Shown: in pieces, positions 14,443 to 34,020 of the stretch
How the letters are laid out: every line of letters begins with the position of its first letter
Position numbering within the stretch: the stretch's first letter is position 1
From: Portunus trituberculatus
Taxonomy: Eukaryota; Arthropoda; Malacostraca; Decapoda; Portunidae
Direction of reading: 5' to 3'
DNA length: 64,000 nucleotides
Assembly: GCF_017591435.1 (NCBI RefSeq)
Contig: NC_059268.1
Coordinates: forward strand, 9,086,684 to 9,150,683
Notes under the pieces: model-generated
What the model saw: only the letters and a program-made list of their open reading frames with translations
Told to the model about the DNA's origin: nothing
Databases searched by the model: none
Translations under genes and position numbers: made by a program

Positions 14443-14961
14443 TGTATTACTACTGTATAACAAATATTATCCTCGCCAAATACTAAATAGCTGGTCTACA
14501 TTATTTATTTATTCATTGTTTTAACGTTATCATTATTTATATTACTATCATCATCATGACAACAACTAGCAAAGATTCAGGAAGCCTAACATTCCCTGCT
14601 TTTCTCGGGTTTCGTCCACCCCTTCCCTCCTTTGCCTCCCTCTTGCTTTCACCTCGGTATTATTAATGTTCTCTCCCTGCCTCACTTACACGGGTCATTT
14701 TTCACGTTCCTATCTTCACCTCCTCCCCTCGTATGTTTCCTCTTCATTATTCTTCTCCTTGCATCTGATTAGAGGAAGAATTTATTGGCACGAAGGCGGA
14801 TCTGCACTGTGGTATTAGCTTTTGTTTTATCCTTTCACTATTCCCATCCTCTCTGATATATGAGTATTTTCTTATTCACGAATGATCCTTTGCTTCTCTT
14901 CTGTATGGCTGGCTGTCTGGCTCTTTGTCTGCTTATCTGTCTCAGTGCGTTTGTTTTTTTT

Positions 14962-15105
<144 letters not shown>

Positions 15106-15578
15106 CCCAACGATCCTCTTCACGCCATCCTCAATTGCCTCCTTGTCGCATTGTCTCGTCGTGTCATCGCCTCAGACTCCCTTTACTCCCCCAGTGATGG
15201 CCTATAAAAGAGTAAGACCGAGTGACATTTTCATCACCTAGAACGTTGCATTACCTGACACTCGTAGATAAGTGCATATATTATTGCCGGTGCATTCTGT
15301 GGGAGTTCTTTATTGTCTGACTGATGTAGGGGGAGTTTCTTGTGGTTTGTGGTTTGAATTATATCTTTTCAAATTGATGATTGTTGTATACGAGGAAGTT
15401 AGTACTAAGTCGGTGTATTGCTGTGATTCAGTGTGGTTCAGTATGGTTTGTGGTTTTGTGGAAATAGTTTAATGAATGTATCTAAGAATTGTTTGTTTTT
15501 TGTTATTTTTACGGGAATCTGTTCGAATACAAACACCATGTATTGTGTTGAAGCCAAGAATAACATGCAGGTGCTACT

Positions 15579-15658
<80 letters not shown>
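15579..15658. repeat. T(n)-(GT)n
   Basis: A 22-base T run fused to about 58 bp of (GT)n. Confidence 0.97.
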
Positions 15659-16265
15659 TGGAGGTTTGCGAGTGAAGCGTGGGGGGCGAGCTGAGCACCT
15701 GCATGGCTTCGTACAGTGGGTGTTCGGTGGGGTGGGGGGAGGTGAGAGGTGAGGAAGGGTGTAGAACTGAGGATTAGTCACGTGTATCCAGGTGCCAATG
15801 CTCTGTTTCCCTAACTTACATATTGCCTTCTGTCACATATCAAGCAACATTGACTCAAGGCAAAGAGCGAACAAAAATTCCTATTACTTTCAACCAGTGT
15901 TCACTTTAGCAACTCTCCAACTAGTTTCTTCATTTCTGTTCTTTTTTGGTGCTCGTCTGGTGGATGGAGGCATGTAGAAGTGGACCGTAGGAAGGGAGGT
16001 GGAGGGTGTGGGGTTCTTAATCCTGCCTACGATGTTGTGGTGTTGCGACAAGATCTCTCAGTACTGACCTGGTGTGGTGCAGTGCGTGTTATGTGTCTGT
16101 GGGTGGTGGTGTGTACTGTGGTGGTCGTGATCAGTGTGGTCTTGTACTTGAATGTGGTATTCTGGTGTGATTACTTTATTGGGATTGGAAACCTGAAGGA
16201 GTTGGCGATGTGTCCCTCGCCGGATATATTTTACTTCAGAGGTTAAGAAGTTTGTGGCTGGAAGC
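15659..16265 (+). promoter_or_regulatory. G/T-rich region, possible 5' leader of the 345-codon exon
   Basis: The region is rich in G and T on the + strand, with many GTGG words and few long open frames. It ends in a donor-like AGC|gtgagt at 16265, about 650 bp upstream of the ATG at 16915. It might be an untranslated first exon of that transcript. No TATA box or clear initiator was identified, so this is a suggestion from position and composition only. Confidence 0.25.
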
Positions 16266-16914
16266 GTGAGTGAATGGTGTTGTAATTTTAAGACGCACTT
16301 CTAGCTGACAAAACACTCTGATTCAATTACGGTTCGCTAATAGTATTATTTTTAATCATTTTAATAAGTGTTTGCATTATGTCACTGATCTATTCTGAAA
16401 CTTTATCCATCACATATACACAGAAGGCTTGGCTTTCTACTTGCTCCTAGAAAATCTGTAGCCAGTAAAGCACATGACAAAAGAGAAATCTTATAACTAA
16501 ACGTAAAAATAGGATCGTCACATGATTCGGCGAGATTGGTAAAATAAAATAAGAGTGTGTTGTGATTATATGAAAAAAATAACTTCAGACACTAAGTCCA
16601 ACTTAATGATATGACGCTAAAATTATAATATCCCTTATAAATGATCTTTCGCTTCAATATTCTTGTGAGACACGAACAATTTTGAGAGTTTTAGAGGAAA
16701 GAAAGAAAAAAAATAAAGTGTCAACTATTATTGACTGGGACGCGAATGAACAAACACTTCTAATTTCAAAATAGTAGATGAAATAATCCTGTGAGGTTCT
16801 GAATAAAATCAAGCTTACTTTGCAATCTAATTTTGTTAAGAGTATTGAAGCAGAACCTTTCCATAATCACAAGTTGCCTCGTGTTTGGTGTGAGGCAAGG
16901 GACAGGGAGGCAAG
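16266..16914. other. AT-rich spacer upstream of the 345-codon exon
   Basis: No repeat or coding exon was seen. The bases just before the ATG (GACAGGGAGGCAAG) lack a clear polypyrimidine acceptor, so 16915 may lie in a transcription-start exon. Confidence 0.4.
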
Positions 16915-17949
16915 ATGGAGGTGGCGGGAGTGGACAAGGGTGGTGGCAACCTGCGACCCTCGTTTTCACTAGATTTTAGAAACATTCGAAGTTCCATCAG
17001 AAGACAATTCAAGAAGGATTTTTACATCGAGTCTCCACATGACCTGAACGACAGCCTGAGGAAGAGTGCGGAAGCTGCCGGGCATGAAACCTTGCCAAGC
17101 AGCAGCAGCAACATTTCCCTGACCAGGCTGAAACCCGTAGTAGCACGAACCTCAACCAGCCTCCAAAACCTCGAAGCTTCACCGTATAAAGGTCAGTCAG
17201 AAGTCAAAACATCGCCGATGAAAGAAAGTTTAGGGGAGAGGATTTTCAACAAAGTCAAGGGCCTGTACAGTAGCAGAGATGACCTGGCGACCGACGGGAA
17301 AGAGAAGAAAAAGATAGTGAAAGAGTCAGAGGAATCCAGTCCCAAGAGCACCGCCTTTATCAGCAAGATCAAGGACTTGTACAGCAGCATGGAAGGCATC
17401 AACATGAGAGACAAGTCTTCTATGTCGAAGCCGCGTGGGTCCATCGACGAAACGTGGAGAAGCCTCAACCTGCTGCAGAGGTTGTACAGTAAAGACGACA
17501 ACAAGAGTGACACAGAAGGAAACGATAACATGAACGTGGCCGCTCAGACAGAGGATTACTGGAAGGGCGTCCAGTTTTTGGATAGGGCCCAGGACATGGT
17601 AATAAAAGATCTAGAAGAGGATGACTTTCTGAACTCCCTTGATGCCGAGGATGATGTGCCAGAGCCGCCCCGTGACTGGCTGGAGCACGTCAAGCCACAG
17701 CCGGGAGAGCCGAAGCCACCGCCGCCAACGGGACGAAGAGGAAGGAACTCCATCATCTCCTTAAATGGCTCCATTCATTCCATCTCATCGCTGCCCACCT
17801 CGCCGCCTCCAGCTTCCGAAAGGGTCATCAGGAACGCCAAGTACTCCAGCACCCGGCGAGGCAAGGTGGCCCGCCAGACCTTCCAAGTGTATCCCAAAAG
17901 CTTTAACCAGATCAAAAAATTCGGCTTGAAATTTTCTCGTCGCGTCAAG
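16915..17949 (+). CDS. Long first coding exon, 345 codons, unidentified basic/acidic protein
   Basis: An ATG in acceptable context (AAGATGG) opens 345 codons that end at AAG|gtgaga in phase 0, so translation continues in a downstream exon. Residues 1-40 are basic (FRNIRSSIRRQFKKDF). A Phe/Leu-x-LYS-type motif recurs three times: IFNKVKGLYSSRDD at about 110-123, FISKIKDLYSSMEG at 148-161 and NLLQRLYSKDDN at 185-196. An acidic stretch lies near 228-248, a proline-rich one (PEPPRDW to PKPPPPTG) at 249-273, then RRGRNS and a Ser-rich stretch with TSPPP. The last 20 residues are basic (KSFNQIKKFGLKFSRRVK). No signal peptide or membrane segment is seen. It looks largely disordered, as in scaffold proteins; the family is unknown. 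Confidence 0.88.
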
Positions 17950-17989
17950 GTGAGATCTTATTACTATAGTCGTTACTTGTTATCTCGCG

Positions 17990-17992
<3 letters not shown>

Positions 17993-18051
<59 letters not shown>
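17993..18051. repeat. (GT)n microsatellite
   Basis: About 58 bp of (GT)n, 43 bp inside the intron after the donor at 17949. Confidence 0.97.
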
Positions 18052-18055
<4 letters not shown>

Positions 18056-18411
18056 ATAATGATGCTAATGTTAATAACAATAATAATATACGGTTTATTC
18101 GAATTACAGTTCATACATACTGAAAATATACATGAGGGAGATGGCGGGGAAGCTTATGATTAGTTCGTTAGCCTAATGGTTTATCGCTCGCACCATGATG
18201 GGGATCGCACTGTGGGGGTACCGGTCCATGCGTGGTGCCCTCAAGGACATGATCTTGTTGTGATGGCTTGTGGCACCGACTGGGCGAGGTGCTTCACGGG
18301 GAGCAGGTGGCGTTGGCGTGGGTGACGCAGCAGCCCGCTCCTTAGTTTCTCCGGGGCCTCTCGGTATCTGGCAGACAGCTTGGGTAGACTCAGAGTGGTC
18401 AGAACGTCCTC

Positions 18412-18412
<1 letters not shown>

Positions 18413-18499
<87 letters not shown>
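18413..18499. repeat. (GT)n microsatellite
   Basis: About 86 bp of (GT)n, preceded by a GC-richer 240-bp segment (18160-18410). That segment begins with a tRNA A-box-like TTAGCCTAATGG, but no B box was found, so no SINE is called. Confidence 0.95.
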
Positions 18500-18500
<1 letters not shown>

Positions 18501-18949
18501 AAAGTAAGAGATACACCGGCAAAAGAGAAAAAAGACCCACAAGTTACTAGTTGCAAAAGAAATGTAGAATATATTACTCAAATTAGAAGGATAAATGTCT
18601 TAGGAGATAAATGTCATTGAAATAACCTCCCTCAGACACAGCCACCGTTGTGAGTCAGGCAGCATTTGGCCTTGACACTCTACGTTACCCGGAGAGACGC
18701 CCATACTCTTCATTACCATTTCATTAAGCTGAGTGGTACTTTCACTCTCACAGACCAGTCACCATACGTCCACTAATTAATTGTGTTACCATTATCATGA
18801 CCCGGGGTATATTAATTACACTTAGAAGAATATTTATTTATGAAACCTTCTGGAAATAAAGACTGACTAACTGAAACAGGCAAACATTAAATCAGTCGTT
18901 CATGAGTAAATAGACGGATGGTAGATTTAAAAGGGAGAAATGTTCAGGG

Positions 18950-19053
<104 letters not shown>

Positions 19054-19326
19054 TCTCTCGAACCACCCACTCTCTTCATACCTAGCAATTCAATTCAAAT
19101 ATAGACACTGTCCTATTACTACCTTGAAATTCCGTGCCTCAGACTCCCTACAGTTATCTATCTCCAGACTGTACTGCCTAACTAACCCAATTGAATGATA
19201 GAAAGGAAGAGAAGGGAAGGAAAGCACATATATTGACCTACAAGAGACAAAAGCTGGGTACTGAAATGTATGTATGTCTTGTTTGTGGTGAGTGGAACTA
19301 ATGCTGCTTTTTCTGTCTTCCCACAG

Positions 19327-19361
19327 GTATGTCTGACGTAACCATTGCTTCAAGGAGGAAT
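19327..19361 (+). CDS. Possible 35-base exon with its own ATG
   Basis: A good acceptor (ctttttctgtcttcccacag) and a good donor (AAT|gtgagt) enclose 35 bases. From an internal ATG at 19329, 11 codons (MSDVTIASRRN) run to the donor in phase 0, the phase used by the other donors here. Joined in phase 0 to the exon ending at 17949 it would instead give a stop after four codons. It may be the coding start of a further isoform after a noncoding first exon, or a chance pair of sites. Confidence 0.3.
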
Positions 19362-19413
19362 GTGAGTATTGTTTGGTTTTGTATAGGAAAAGAAAAGGAA
19401 GTATGGAAGGGTT

Positions 19414-19417
<4 letters not shown>

Positions 19418-19446
<29 letters not shown>
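19418..19446. repeat. Poly(T) run
   Basis: 29 consecutive T, possibly the reversed poly(A) tail of a lost retroelement, though nothing recognisable adjoins it. Confidence 0.9.

Positions 19447-25565
<6,119 letters not shown>

Positions 25566-25617
<52 letters not shown>
25566..25617. repeat. (GT)n adjoining SINE 1 copy 3, its 3' side
   Basis: About 52 bp of (GT)n, touching the SINE's 3' end, which lies on the minus strand. Confidence 0.97.
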
Positions 25618-25620
<3 letters not shown>

Positions 25621-25905
25621 TCACCTCGGTTTCTGCTGGTCACCCTGCTGGTCACCCAGCCAGTCTTCCCCATTACGGAGCGAGCTCAGAGCTCATAGAC
25701 CGATCTTCGAATAGGACTGAGACCACAACACACTCCATACACCGGGAAAGCGAGGCCACAACCCCTCGAGTTACATCCAGTACCTATTTACTGCTAGGTG
25801 AACAGGGGCCACACATTAAGAGGCTTGCCCATTTGCCTCGCCGCGCCGGGATTCGAACCCGGCCCTCTCGATTGTGAGTCGAGCGTGCTAACCACTACAC
25901 TACGC

Positions 25906-25907
<2 letters not shown>
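25618..25907 (-). mobile_element. tRNA-derived SINE, family 1, copy 3
   Basis: On the minus strand it begins CCGCGTAGTGTAGTGGTTAG, with the CTCGA-CTCACAA-TCGAG anticodon arm and a GGGTTCGAATCCC B box closest to consensus of all copies. The body matches copies 1 and 2, including the AGCAGTAAATAGGTA block. Near its 3' end a CTGCTGGTCACC segment is duplicated in tandem (25635-25660). (GT)n touches both ends. Confidence 0.9.

Positions 25908-25967
<60 letters not shown>
25908..25967. repeat. (GT)n adjoining SINE 1 copy 3, its 5' side
   Basis: About 60 bp of (GT)n, then a short (GTGC)n and GCTC-type tail to about 25990. Confidence 0.97.
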
Positions 25968-25971
<4 letters not shown>

Positions 25972-25990
25972 CGTGCGTGCTCGCTCGCGC

Positions 25991-27143
25991 CAGTGACTGC
26001 ATGCCTGCATGCTTTGTAAGTGAAAATCATTGAAATTTATTGCGCTGCACAAGCAGAATAATAGGTACATATTGTTTGGGATGAGACGTGATGATGAGGG
26101 TTGGTGGTGGACGAAGCCAAACTGGGCAGCCTGAGGACAACGAGAGATCCACGCCCACCGGTGACTGTGTACCCAAAGTGTAGCTTCAGTCTGTACAATG
26201 GATATGTATCGATTACAGCTCGAAGGTGCTATTCCGCCAGACAAGCTATTTTCGTGAGTCTAATAACAAATGATTCATATTGATAACGTTAATGTTTCAA
26301 TATTGGCGTAAGTATCAAGAGTGCCTTCGTGGCCATCAAAATGTTGTGTGATGACGCGTATATTTACAATATTGCAGTGAAGCGTCATTTTTTAAGTCCG
26401 TGCAATATATTTGTTTTTGCAAGCAAGTATTGTCACTTCACTAGGAAGTCAGGAGGCTGTGTGGTGAGGATAAGATGTGAGAGGCGACTTTACGGAAGCA
26501 CAAATACGTGGTTCCGTCAGCAATTTCCGTCGGCGTGATTTTTAATTACCGCCATGTTACTTACACACCTCCCTTCTTCCACTAGAGGATCAGACAGATG
26601 AAGTACCGGTAAAGGAGGAGATTATCTTAGGTAATAAGAAACATTACCACTGGGAAAGAATGTTCAAGTTAGCAAAAGCCGTGATCGATTTCCAGAGACA
26701 TAAAAAATATCTTAGAAAAAAAGAAAAAAGAAAGAGATTAAAAGGGAAAAGATATGTACTTTTTCTGACGAGACCTTTGCTAGATGAGGCCTGAACGTGT
26801 GTGGTGAGGCAGTGACTGGCGTGATTGGTGTTGGCAGTTGGCTCGCGGTTTTTGTGATTTTTTTTTTTATCAGCTGTGTCCACGCCCAATATGCCTCGTG
26901 TCTGGGTGTCGCCACGTGCCCACCAACACACCCTTGCTCAAGCTGCCTCAGTTGAAATAATTCGTAATTCAGACTTGATTAGGATTTGTATGTCGGTTGG
27001 TCTGTACTTGGAATTACAGAAAGCATAAATAGTACGTATATCCCTGGAATTTTATATATTTAATAGATGAGTAGTTGCAGTAATCAACACTAAGAGTAGA
27101 AACATCAGCATCTCTCTTCTATCAGTGTGTGATTTTGTGTATG
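25991..27143. other. Noncoding intron-like sequence
   Basis: No splice-bounded open frame or shared repeat recognised. Confidence 0.4.
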
Positions 27144-27171
27144 ACGTGTGTGTGTGTGGTGTGTGTGTGTC

Positions 27172-27224
<53 letters not shown>
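27144..27224. repeat. (GT)n-(GA)n
   Basis: An interrupted (GT)n of about 30 bp runs into about 48 bp of (GA)n. Confidence 0.96.
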
Positions 27225-27227
<3 letters not shown>

Positions 27228-28019
27228 TCGTATACAAACATGACTATTTATGATATTAATAATCACACACCAAAAGGGTTTCAGGGACTCACTACCTCTC
27301 CTCCACTGTAAATATGCATCTGAAGTAACAAGGATAGAAACAGAAGCAGCAGTGGCGGCGTTCGTAATAAGCAAGCCATGCAATAATTCTTCGTGAAATG
27401 TTAAAATGTGCCATAAAGAACAGAATGAAAAATTACCCTGTAAACCTAAAATCCATCACCAACTCCGATAGCTCACCAGTATTGATTGCCGAGAAAAAAT
27501 GAGTTGAGCCCGGTCACACTTACCCAGACCGATGACGGAGGCTTGGCGGAGTGGTGCTGGGGTTGCTGGGAGTGATGTTGCTGTGCTTAAGTGAACCACA
27601 GAACCTGACTAAAGCATGTCCTCTTCCGCCTATCAGTTCAGTAGAAGTATTGAAATGTGGTAATGTGAGGAAGAATGTTTGGGGTTGATGGCCATTATGT
27701 AGATGTGAATAACATGCAAATTGTTCAGAAGTATTTAGTTATGATAATATTTATTGAGGAGGTCCAGCAGTGATAGTCATTATGTATACGTGACATACAA
27801 AGTGTTGTCTCTTTTCATTTCGAAGGATATGTTGATTTTAATGAATAAGGGAACAACCGTCTGTAAATGGATGGTCTTATTAGTTTTTTATGATAAAATA
27901 TTGTCGTTATGGATAGCAGTATTTAAAGTGATAACTATATATTAAAGTGTTTTATTAACAGTGAGATGTTTGAGGGCCAGATCTCTTCAAATTGTTGATT
28001 TTTTAAGTAAGAGGGGAAA

Positions 28020-28414
28020 CTAGCTAAGTGCAAAAAAAAAAATTAAAGACCTACTTGATTGCCAGTTCCCCAAAAGACAGAAACAAATATCATGAGACCT
28101 CCCTCTTAAAAGAAGTTCAGTCGTAGGAAGATGGAAATACACAAGAAGACAGGGAGTTCCAGAGTTTACCAGAGAAAGGTATGAATGACTGAGAATACTG
28201 GTTAATTCTTGCATTATAGAGATGGACAGAATAGAGGTGATGGACAGAATAGTGTGCAGCGAGGCCGCAGGAAGAGGGGAGGCATGCAGTTAGCAAGATC
28301 AATAGAGCAGTTAGCATGAAAATAGCTGTAGAAGATAGCAAGACATGCAAAATTCAAAAGGTTGAAGATAGTCAGAGGACGGGAGTTAATGAGAGGAAAA
28401 GCTTTTGATTCCAT
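28020..28414 (-). pseudogene. LINE ORF2 C-terminal fragment (copy 2), broken
   Basis: The minus strand encodes, in two frames, the C-terminal end typical of CR1/jockey-like non-LTR retrotransposon polyproteins. An upstream part (FNLLNFACLAIFYSYFHANC, then the PPLFLRPR region) shifts frame near 28215-28280 into INQYSQSFIPFSGKLWNSL and FPSSYD. A stop then precedes TSFKREVS. The arginine-proline block and the FIP-x-LWNSLP-type motif are characteristic of this end by established knowledge. It is 5'-truncated, with at least one frameshift and one stop, and is inactive. Exact clade unresolved. Confidence 0.72.
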
Positions 28415-28743
28415 CCTTTTTGATAAAACTTTTATTTTTTATCTTTCTTTCTTTCCTAATTAAATGTTGGAAATTGAATAGTTACAATGGGTGATTTTAA
28501 CTATATGCTTTGCTAATTGTGAAATGTTTAAAAAGTTGCACTCTCCTCAGGAAGCAGGATAATGTTCCGCACCCTTGCCGTTCATGATTAACATTTGGGT
28601 ATTGGCTGGGCCTGGCACGCCGCCATGGCCCAGTGACGCATGGCGCGGTTCGGCTCGTTGGCATCATAAGTTAGGAAATTAAGAATGAACATTTCTTGTT
28701 TAATCCTCCATTAACTAACACTTGCAGCATAAAAGTTCGAGTA

Positions 28744-29911
<1,168 letters not shown>

Positions 29912-29912
29912 G

Positions 29913-29952
<40 letters not shown>

Positions 29953-29984
29953 GAGGAGTAGTAGTAATAGAAGTAGGAGTAATG

Positions 29985-30024
<40 letters not shown>
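29912..30024. repeat. (GTA)n, then (GA)n
   Basis: About 40 bp of (GTA)n at 29912-29951, a degenerate GGAGTA spacer, then about 36 bp of (GA)n. Confidence 0.95.
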
Positions 30025-30027
<3 letters not shown>

Positions 30028-30246
30028 GAAAGGTCATGTATGAAATGATTTGTGCAGCACCAATTACAATAAATCAAAAGTATATGTAACCATGATAAAT
30101 GCATGTCAGTAAACATTTGCAAAACGAATGTTGTAAAATTAAATAACATTTTGAATAGTAATATCATTTTTGGTAAATAGATAAGTTGTTTCTCACTGTA
30201 TACACATGTTTTTCTTTCACCATTCTGCCTTTTATTCACCATGTAA

Positions 30247-30366
<120 letters not shown>

Positions 30367-30569
30367 CACACATTCATGTACACATAGGAAAATAAAATCC
30401 CACAGTAATTTTACATCTCTCATAAATTCTCAGTCTGTTTTGACATTTCCATTCATACAAACTTTCTACATTTCTTTCCCCCGCTTTATTCCATCTGCTC
30501 ACCTTAACTCTTCCAAGAATATCACCACCAGTAATGAAAAAAAAATCTTCCACCTCCTCTCATCCGCCC

Positions 30570-30616
30570 CTCCTCCTCCTCCTCCTCCTCCTCCTCCTCC
30601 TCCTCCTCCTCCTCCA
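30570..30616. repeat. (CTC)n microsatellite
   Basis: About 47 bp of (CTC)n. Confidence 0.96.
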
Positions 30617-30659
30617 CCTCCTTCCTGACGTTCGATTCTCCTCATCATTCATCTCGGAA

Positions 30660-31130
30660 ATCCTGAGGTCTTGTGTCTGGAGGTATCGAGCAAGTGGCGG
30701 TGTGGCAGTGTTGGTGACGGGGCCCAGTTGGTCTGTGGCAGTGACGGGAGGAGGGTCGTGGGTGAGAACTTGCTGGCACGCGGCCTCACGCTGTCGTAGT
30801 TCGTGTTTGTGTTCGTTCGCACGGTGGTGGCAGTGGTGGTTTTGGTGCTGCGTGGTGCATGTGTACTTGTGGGTGTTTGTACGGTGGTGGTGTTACTGTG
30901 CTGTGGGTGTGTTTGTTCTCTTCACCCCATGCAGTAGCGTCTAATCTCGAGTATCCACGCACGGTTACGTACACCCATGGTTGTGTTAATACGTGGAAAG
31001 TGAAAACTCCCGTGCAGGAAGTGATGTTTGTGTATTCAGTGTCGACCCAGAGATTTCTTGTGCTAGTGGAGAAAAGTGTGACGCTCAGAATGTATCGACA
31101 GGAAGAAAATAATATTTAGATGGTGTTACA
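30660..31130 (+). promoter_or_regulatory. G/T-rich segment, possible untranslated leader
   Basis: From 30690 to 30915 the + strand is dominated by GTGG/TGTG words without being a microsatellite, resembling 15659-16265. It might be an untranslated first exon or promoter, but no start exon, TATA box or matched donor was identified. Confidence 0.18.
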
Positions 31131-31981
31131 CGTGTTTTAAGGTGCTGCGGGACCAAAGGAAGTGTCTAAAAGGAGAGTAAAGTGAATCCGTCTTGTGTCA
31201 GTTGTCTTTAAGGAATAATTTTAACCTGTGAACAATGTGTCTATTTTTTTTTTCTTGTATAGCTGAGCAGGGCGGAGAAGAGAAATAGTGGGTGATGAGA
31301 ACATGGCAAAGAGAAAGAAAGGTCGAGTTTTGTAAAGGTATGAAAAAAAAATAAGATGTATTTTGTTGCCAAGTTTTTAGTGAAGTAGCTTCCGCCTTTC
31401 TTCGGTTCATTTACTTCTTGTCCAAACCTTCCCCTTCACTGGCTATTGCATGAAGGGTAAACTTATATTAGGGGGTAAAGAGAGAGGCGAAAAAGGAAAA
31501 GTATGATGAGTTAGTTGTACATATATCCCAAGATACCAAGAGATAAGTGGTCGCTGTAGTGATTATATCTGCTTAGCTACTGCTGTGAGTAAACCAAGTC
31601 TGCTGGCACTAGATGAGAGGAATGAGGAAGAGAACAGAAAGAAAATAAAGCAAATGGGGAAAGAAAGAAAGAAAAAGGAGGTTGAGGGCTAGAAATAGGA
31701 AAAAAATACTTAAGCAAAGCCAGGAATACATACACACACAAAAAAAAACGAGACATTTCCTGAAAACCTCGTAGTAAACTTAACTTTTTAGATAAACCAT
31801 GAAATTATTAAGAAAAAGTTCAGGTGTTATCTTTCGTGTGTTATTGTGTCTGTCTAACTTTTCAAACTGCTGATGTGGGAAATGTTCATCCATTGTTTGG
31901 TAATGAAAATCACTGACTGATACTAATGTTGTTATCTTTTCGCTTTTTTGTCATGTCATTACTGCTTGTCACGGTGTCAGG

Positions 31982-31983
<2 letters not shown>
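31131..31983. other. Noncoding AT-rich sequence
   Basis: No gene or shared repeat seen. A short A/G-rich patch lies at 31620-31700. Confidence 0.45.

Positions 31984-32054
<71 letters not shown>
31984..32054. repeat. (CT)n microsatellite
   Basis: About 71 bp of (CT)n. It is the first of four CT arrays within 1.1 kb. Confidence 0.97.
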
Positions 32055-32056
<2 letters not shown>

Positions 32057-32412
32057 CCTAATTTTATGGACGTAATTTTCATATCTCTTAATCTTGTTTT
32101 CGTTTTGGTGTTTTCATGGTAAGATACAAAAATGTGTAGCTTGTTTGCATTTTCTATTTTATTTTGGTTCTGAATGAAATGTAGTGAACTGGCGCTATCA
32201 ATATTGCCCTGACATTTACATTAAGCCTTAGTTTCTTCCTCATAATTGGTCTTTGAGGAGTTGCACTGGTGATGGAAGTATTCATTAATTTTTTTTTTTT
32301 TATTATGTGACCTTTCTATCTAACAAGCTGCTGACGACTTTATGTCATTTAACAACACAATATGTACTCTTGTTAGTCACTTTAGATAAAAGATGGCAAT
32401 TCTAAATATCTA

Positions 32413-32415
<3 letters not shown>

Positions 32416-32504
<89 letters not shown>

Positions 32505-32508
32505 CTAT
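32416..32508. repeat. (TC)n-(ATCT)n
   Basis: About 72 bp of (TC)n grade into about five ATCT units, which suggests a point mutation that has since been amplified. Confidence 0.97.
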
Positions 32509-32772
32509 TTTTCTCTATCTCTCTCATTTTCATTAATGTTTCAGGATATAAAAGTTCAGTGAGGTTAGTAGAAAAGGTCATTCGTCCCATAACATTATCC
32601 CCTGTTTCTCTTACTTTAGGGAAAAGATTAGCTGCTAATGTCACTCGTACGGCGCCGCCTTCGCTTCCACGTCCAGCCAAGTACTGAGTTTGTCTCCGTC
32701 AGATGTTGAGTTGGTTTGGGTAATATCTATGTGCAACAAAGTGACAGTTCGTGTTGGTAATAACCGCCCCCG

Positions 32773-32775
<3 letters not shown>

Positions 32776-32845
<70 letters not shown>
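32776..32845. repeat. (TC)n microsatellite
   Basis: About 70 bp of (TC)n. Confidence 0.97.
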
Positions 32846-32850
<5 letters not shown>

Positions 32851-32951
32851 GTTTTTTTTTTTGTAACCAACGTTTTACAAATATGTCCCTACATTTAATA
32901 CTCTGGCTTTATTTTATTTATTGTTACAACTTTTTCTACAAATAACCGTAT

Positions 32952-32952
<1 letters not shown>

Positions 32953-33012
<60 letters not shown>
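32953..33012. repeat. (TC)n microsatellite
   Basis: About 60 bp of (TC)n, only 107 bp after the preceding one. Confidence 0.97.
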
Positions 33013-33015
<3 letters not shown>

Positions 33016-33439
33016 CGGTAAAATTTCATTCTCATAGTCTCCTTCCCCTTGATGCGAGTAAATTGCATCAGCCTCACCCTTTGTTCAATACGTCACTTAT
33101 CCCGTGCGTCATTTGCCATTCATACAGCACAACAACATCGTAGAAAGTTAGAAACATTGATGCCACGAGGAATGCAGTGCCGAACACCAGATATGGGTTC
33201 TTCGTGCGTGGATATGTTGACTAGATGGAAGCGACAACTCTACCGATCATCCTTTGACAGTACAACGAGTCCCCAGTGACACTTACAAAGAACATGTGTC
33301 ACTAAGACTTATTCGTGTGTCTCAGCGTGGCTCTAAGGTACACGACTCACCTCTTCTGGTCTGAACGATAGTAGTAATGATATTAGCTCATGGCAGATCA
33401 TTGGTGGCATAAGTAGTGCTCTGTCGTAGTACTTTTTTT

Positions 33440-33640
33440 TTAGGTAAGAGGCAAATCTGGCCAAGGGCAACAAAAACGACTAAGCAAAAAGGCCCACTTA
33501 GATGCCAGTCCACAAGCATGTTCGAGAGAATTAAGGCAAAAGAATGGGATCAATGTCTTGAAACCTCCCTCTTAAATAGGTTCAAGTCATAGGAAGATGG
33601 AAATACAGAAACTGGTAGGGAGTTCCAGAGTTTACCAGGT
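33440..33640 (-). pseudogene. LINE ORF2 C-terminal fragment with 3' tail (copy 3)
   Basis: The minus strand reads GKLWNSLPVSVFPSSYDL, then NLFKREVSRH and a stop, in one frame from 33638. This is the clearest copy of the LINE C-terminus here. The sequence after the stop stays similar to the other fragments and ends in an A run (T run at 33432-33440 on +). It is 5'-truncated to about 200 bp, as expected for incomplete target-primed reverse transcription. It shows that the stop after VSRH is probably the true end of ORF2. Confidence 0.78.
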
Positions 33641-34019
33641 TCCGTTCTGGTTCCGTTTAATTTCCTTGGTAGTCTGTCTTTGACTCAGTTTACTAATACT
33701 GACTAAAGTGGAAGACTTGAAGGTAACGTGCTCTGGTGTAGTCTTGCTTAGTATTCCATTATCGATGTGGTATCCTGTCACAACTCATTATTTATTAAGA
33801 TCGGTTAGCACAGAAGAATTACATCTGAATTTCTTCATCGATATAATACAAGACAAAATGAACAACAGTGACACACAATAATTACAATAAAACAACCCAC
33901 GCGTGAAAATAATAGACTTAATATCATAAGAGCATTGAAACTTGGTATTAAACGTTAGCATGAACGGAACCTCTATATTTTATGCTATAAAGAAATGTAG
34001 AGAGAACATTCTCAAGAGT

Positions 34020-34020
<1 letters not shown>

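Noticed and set aside
18157..18412. Additional SINE ending in (GT)n
   Set aside because: An A-box-like TTAGCCTAATGG is present, but I found no B box and no second copy.
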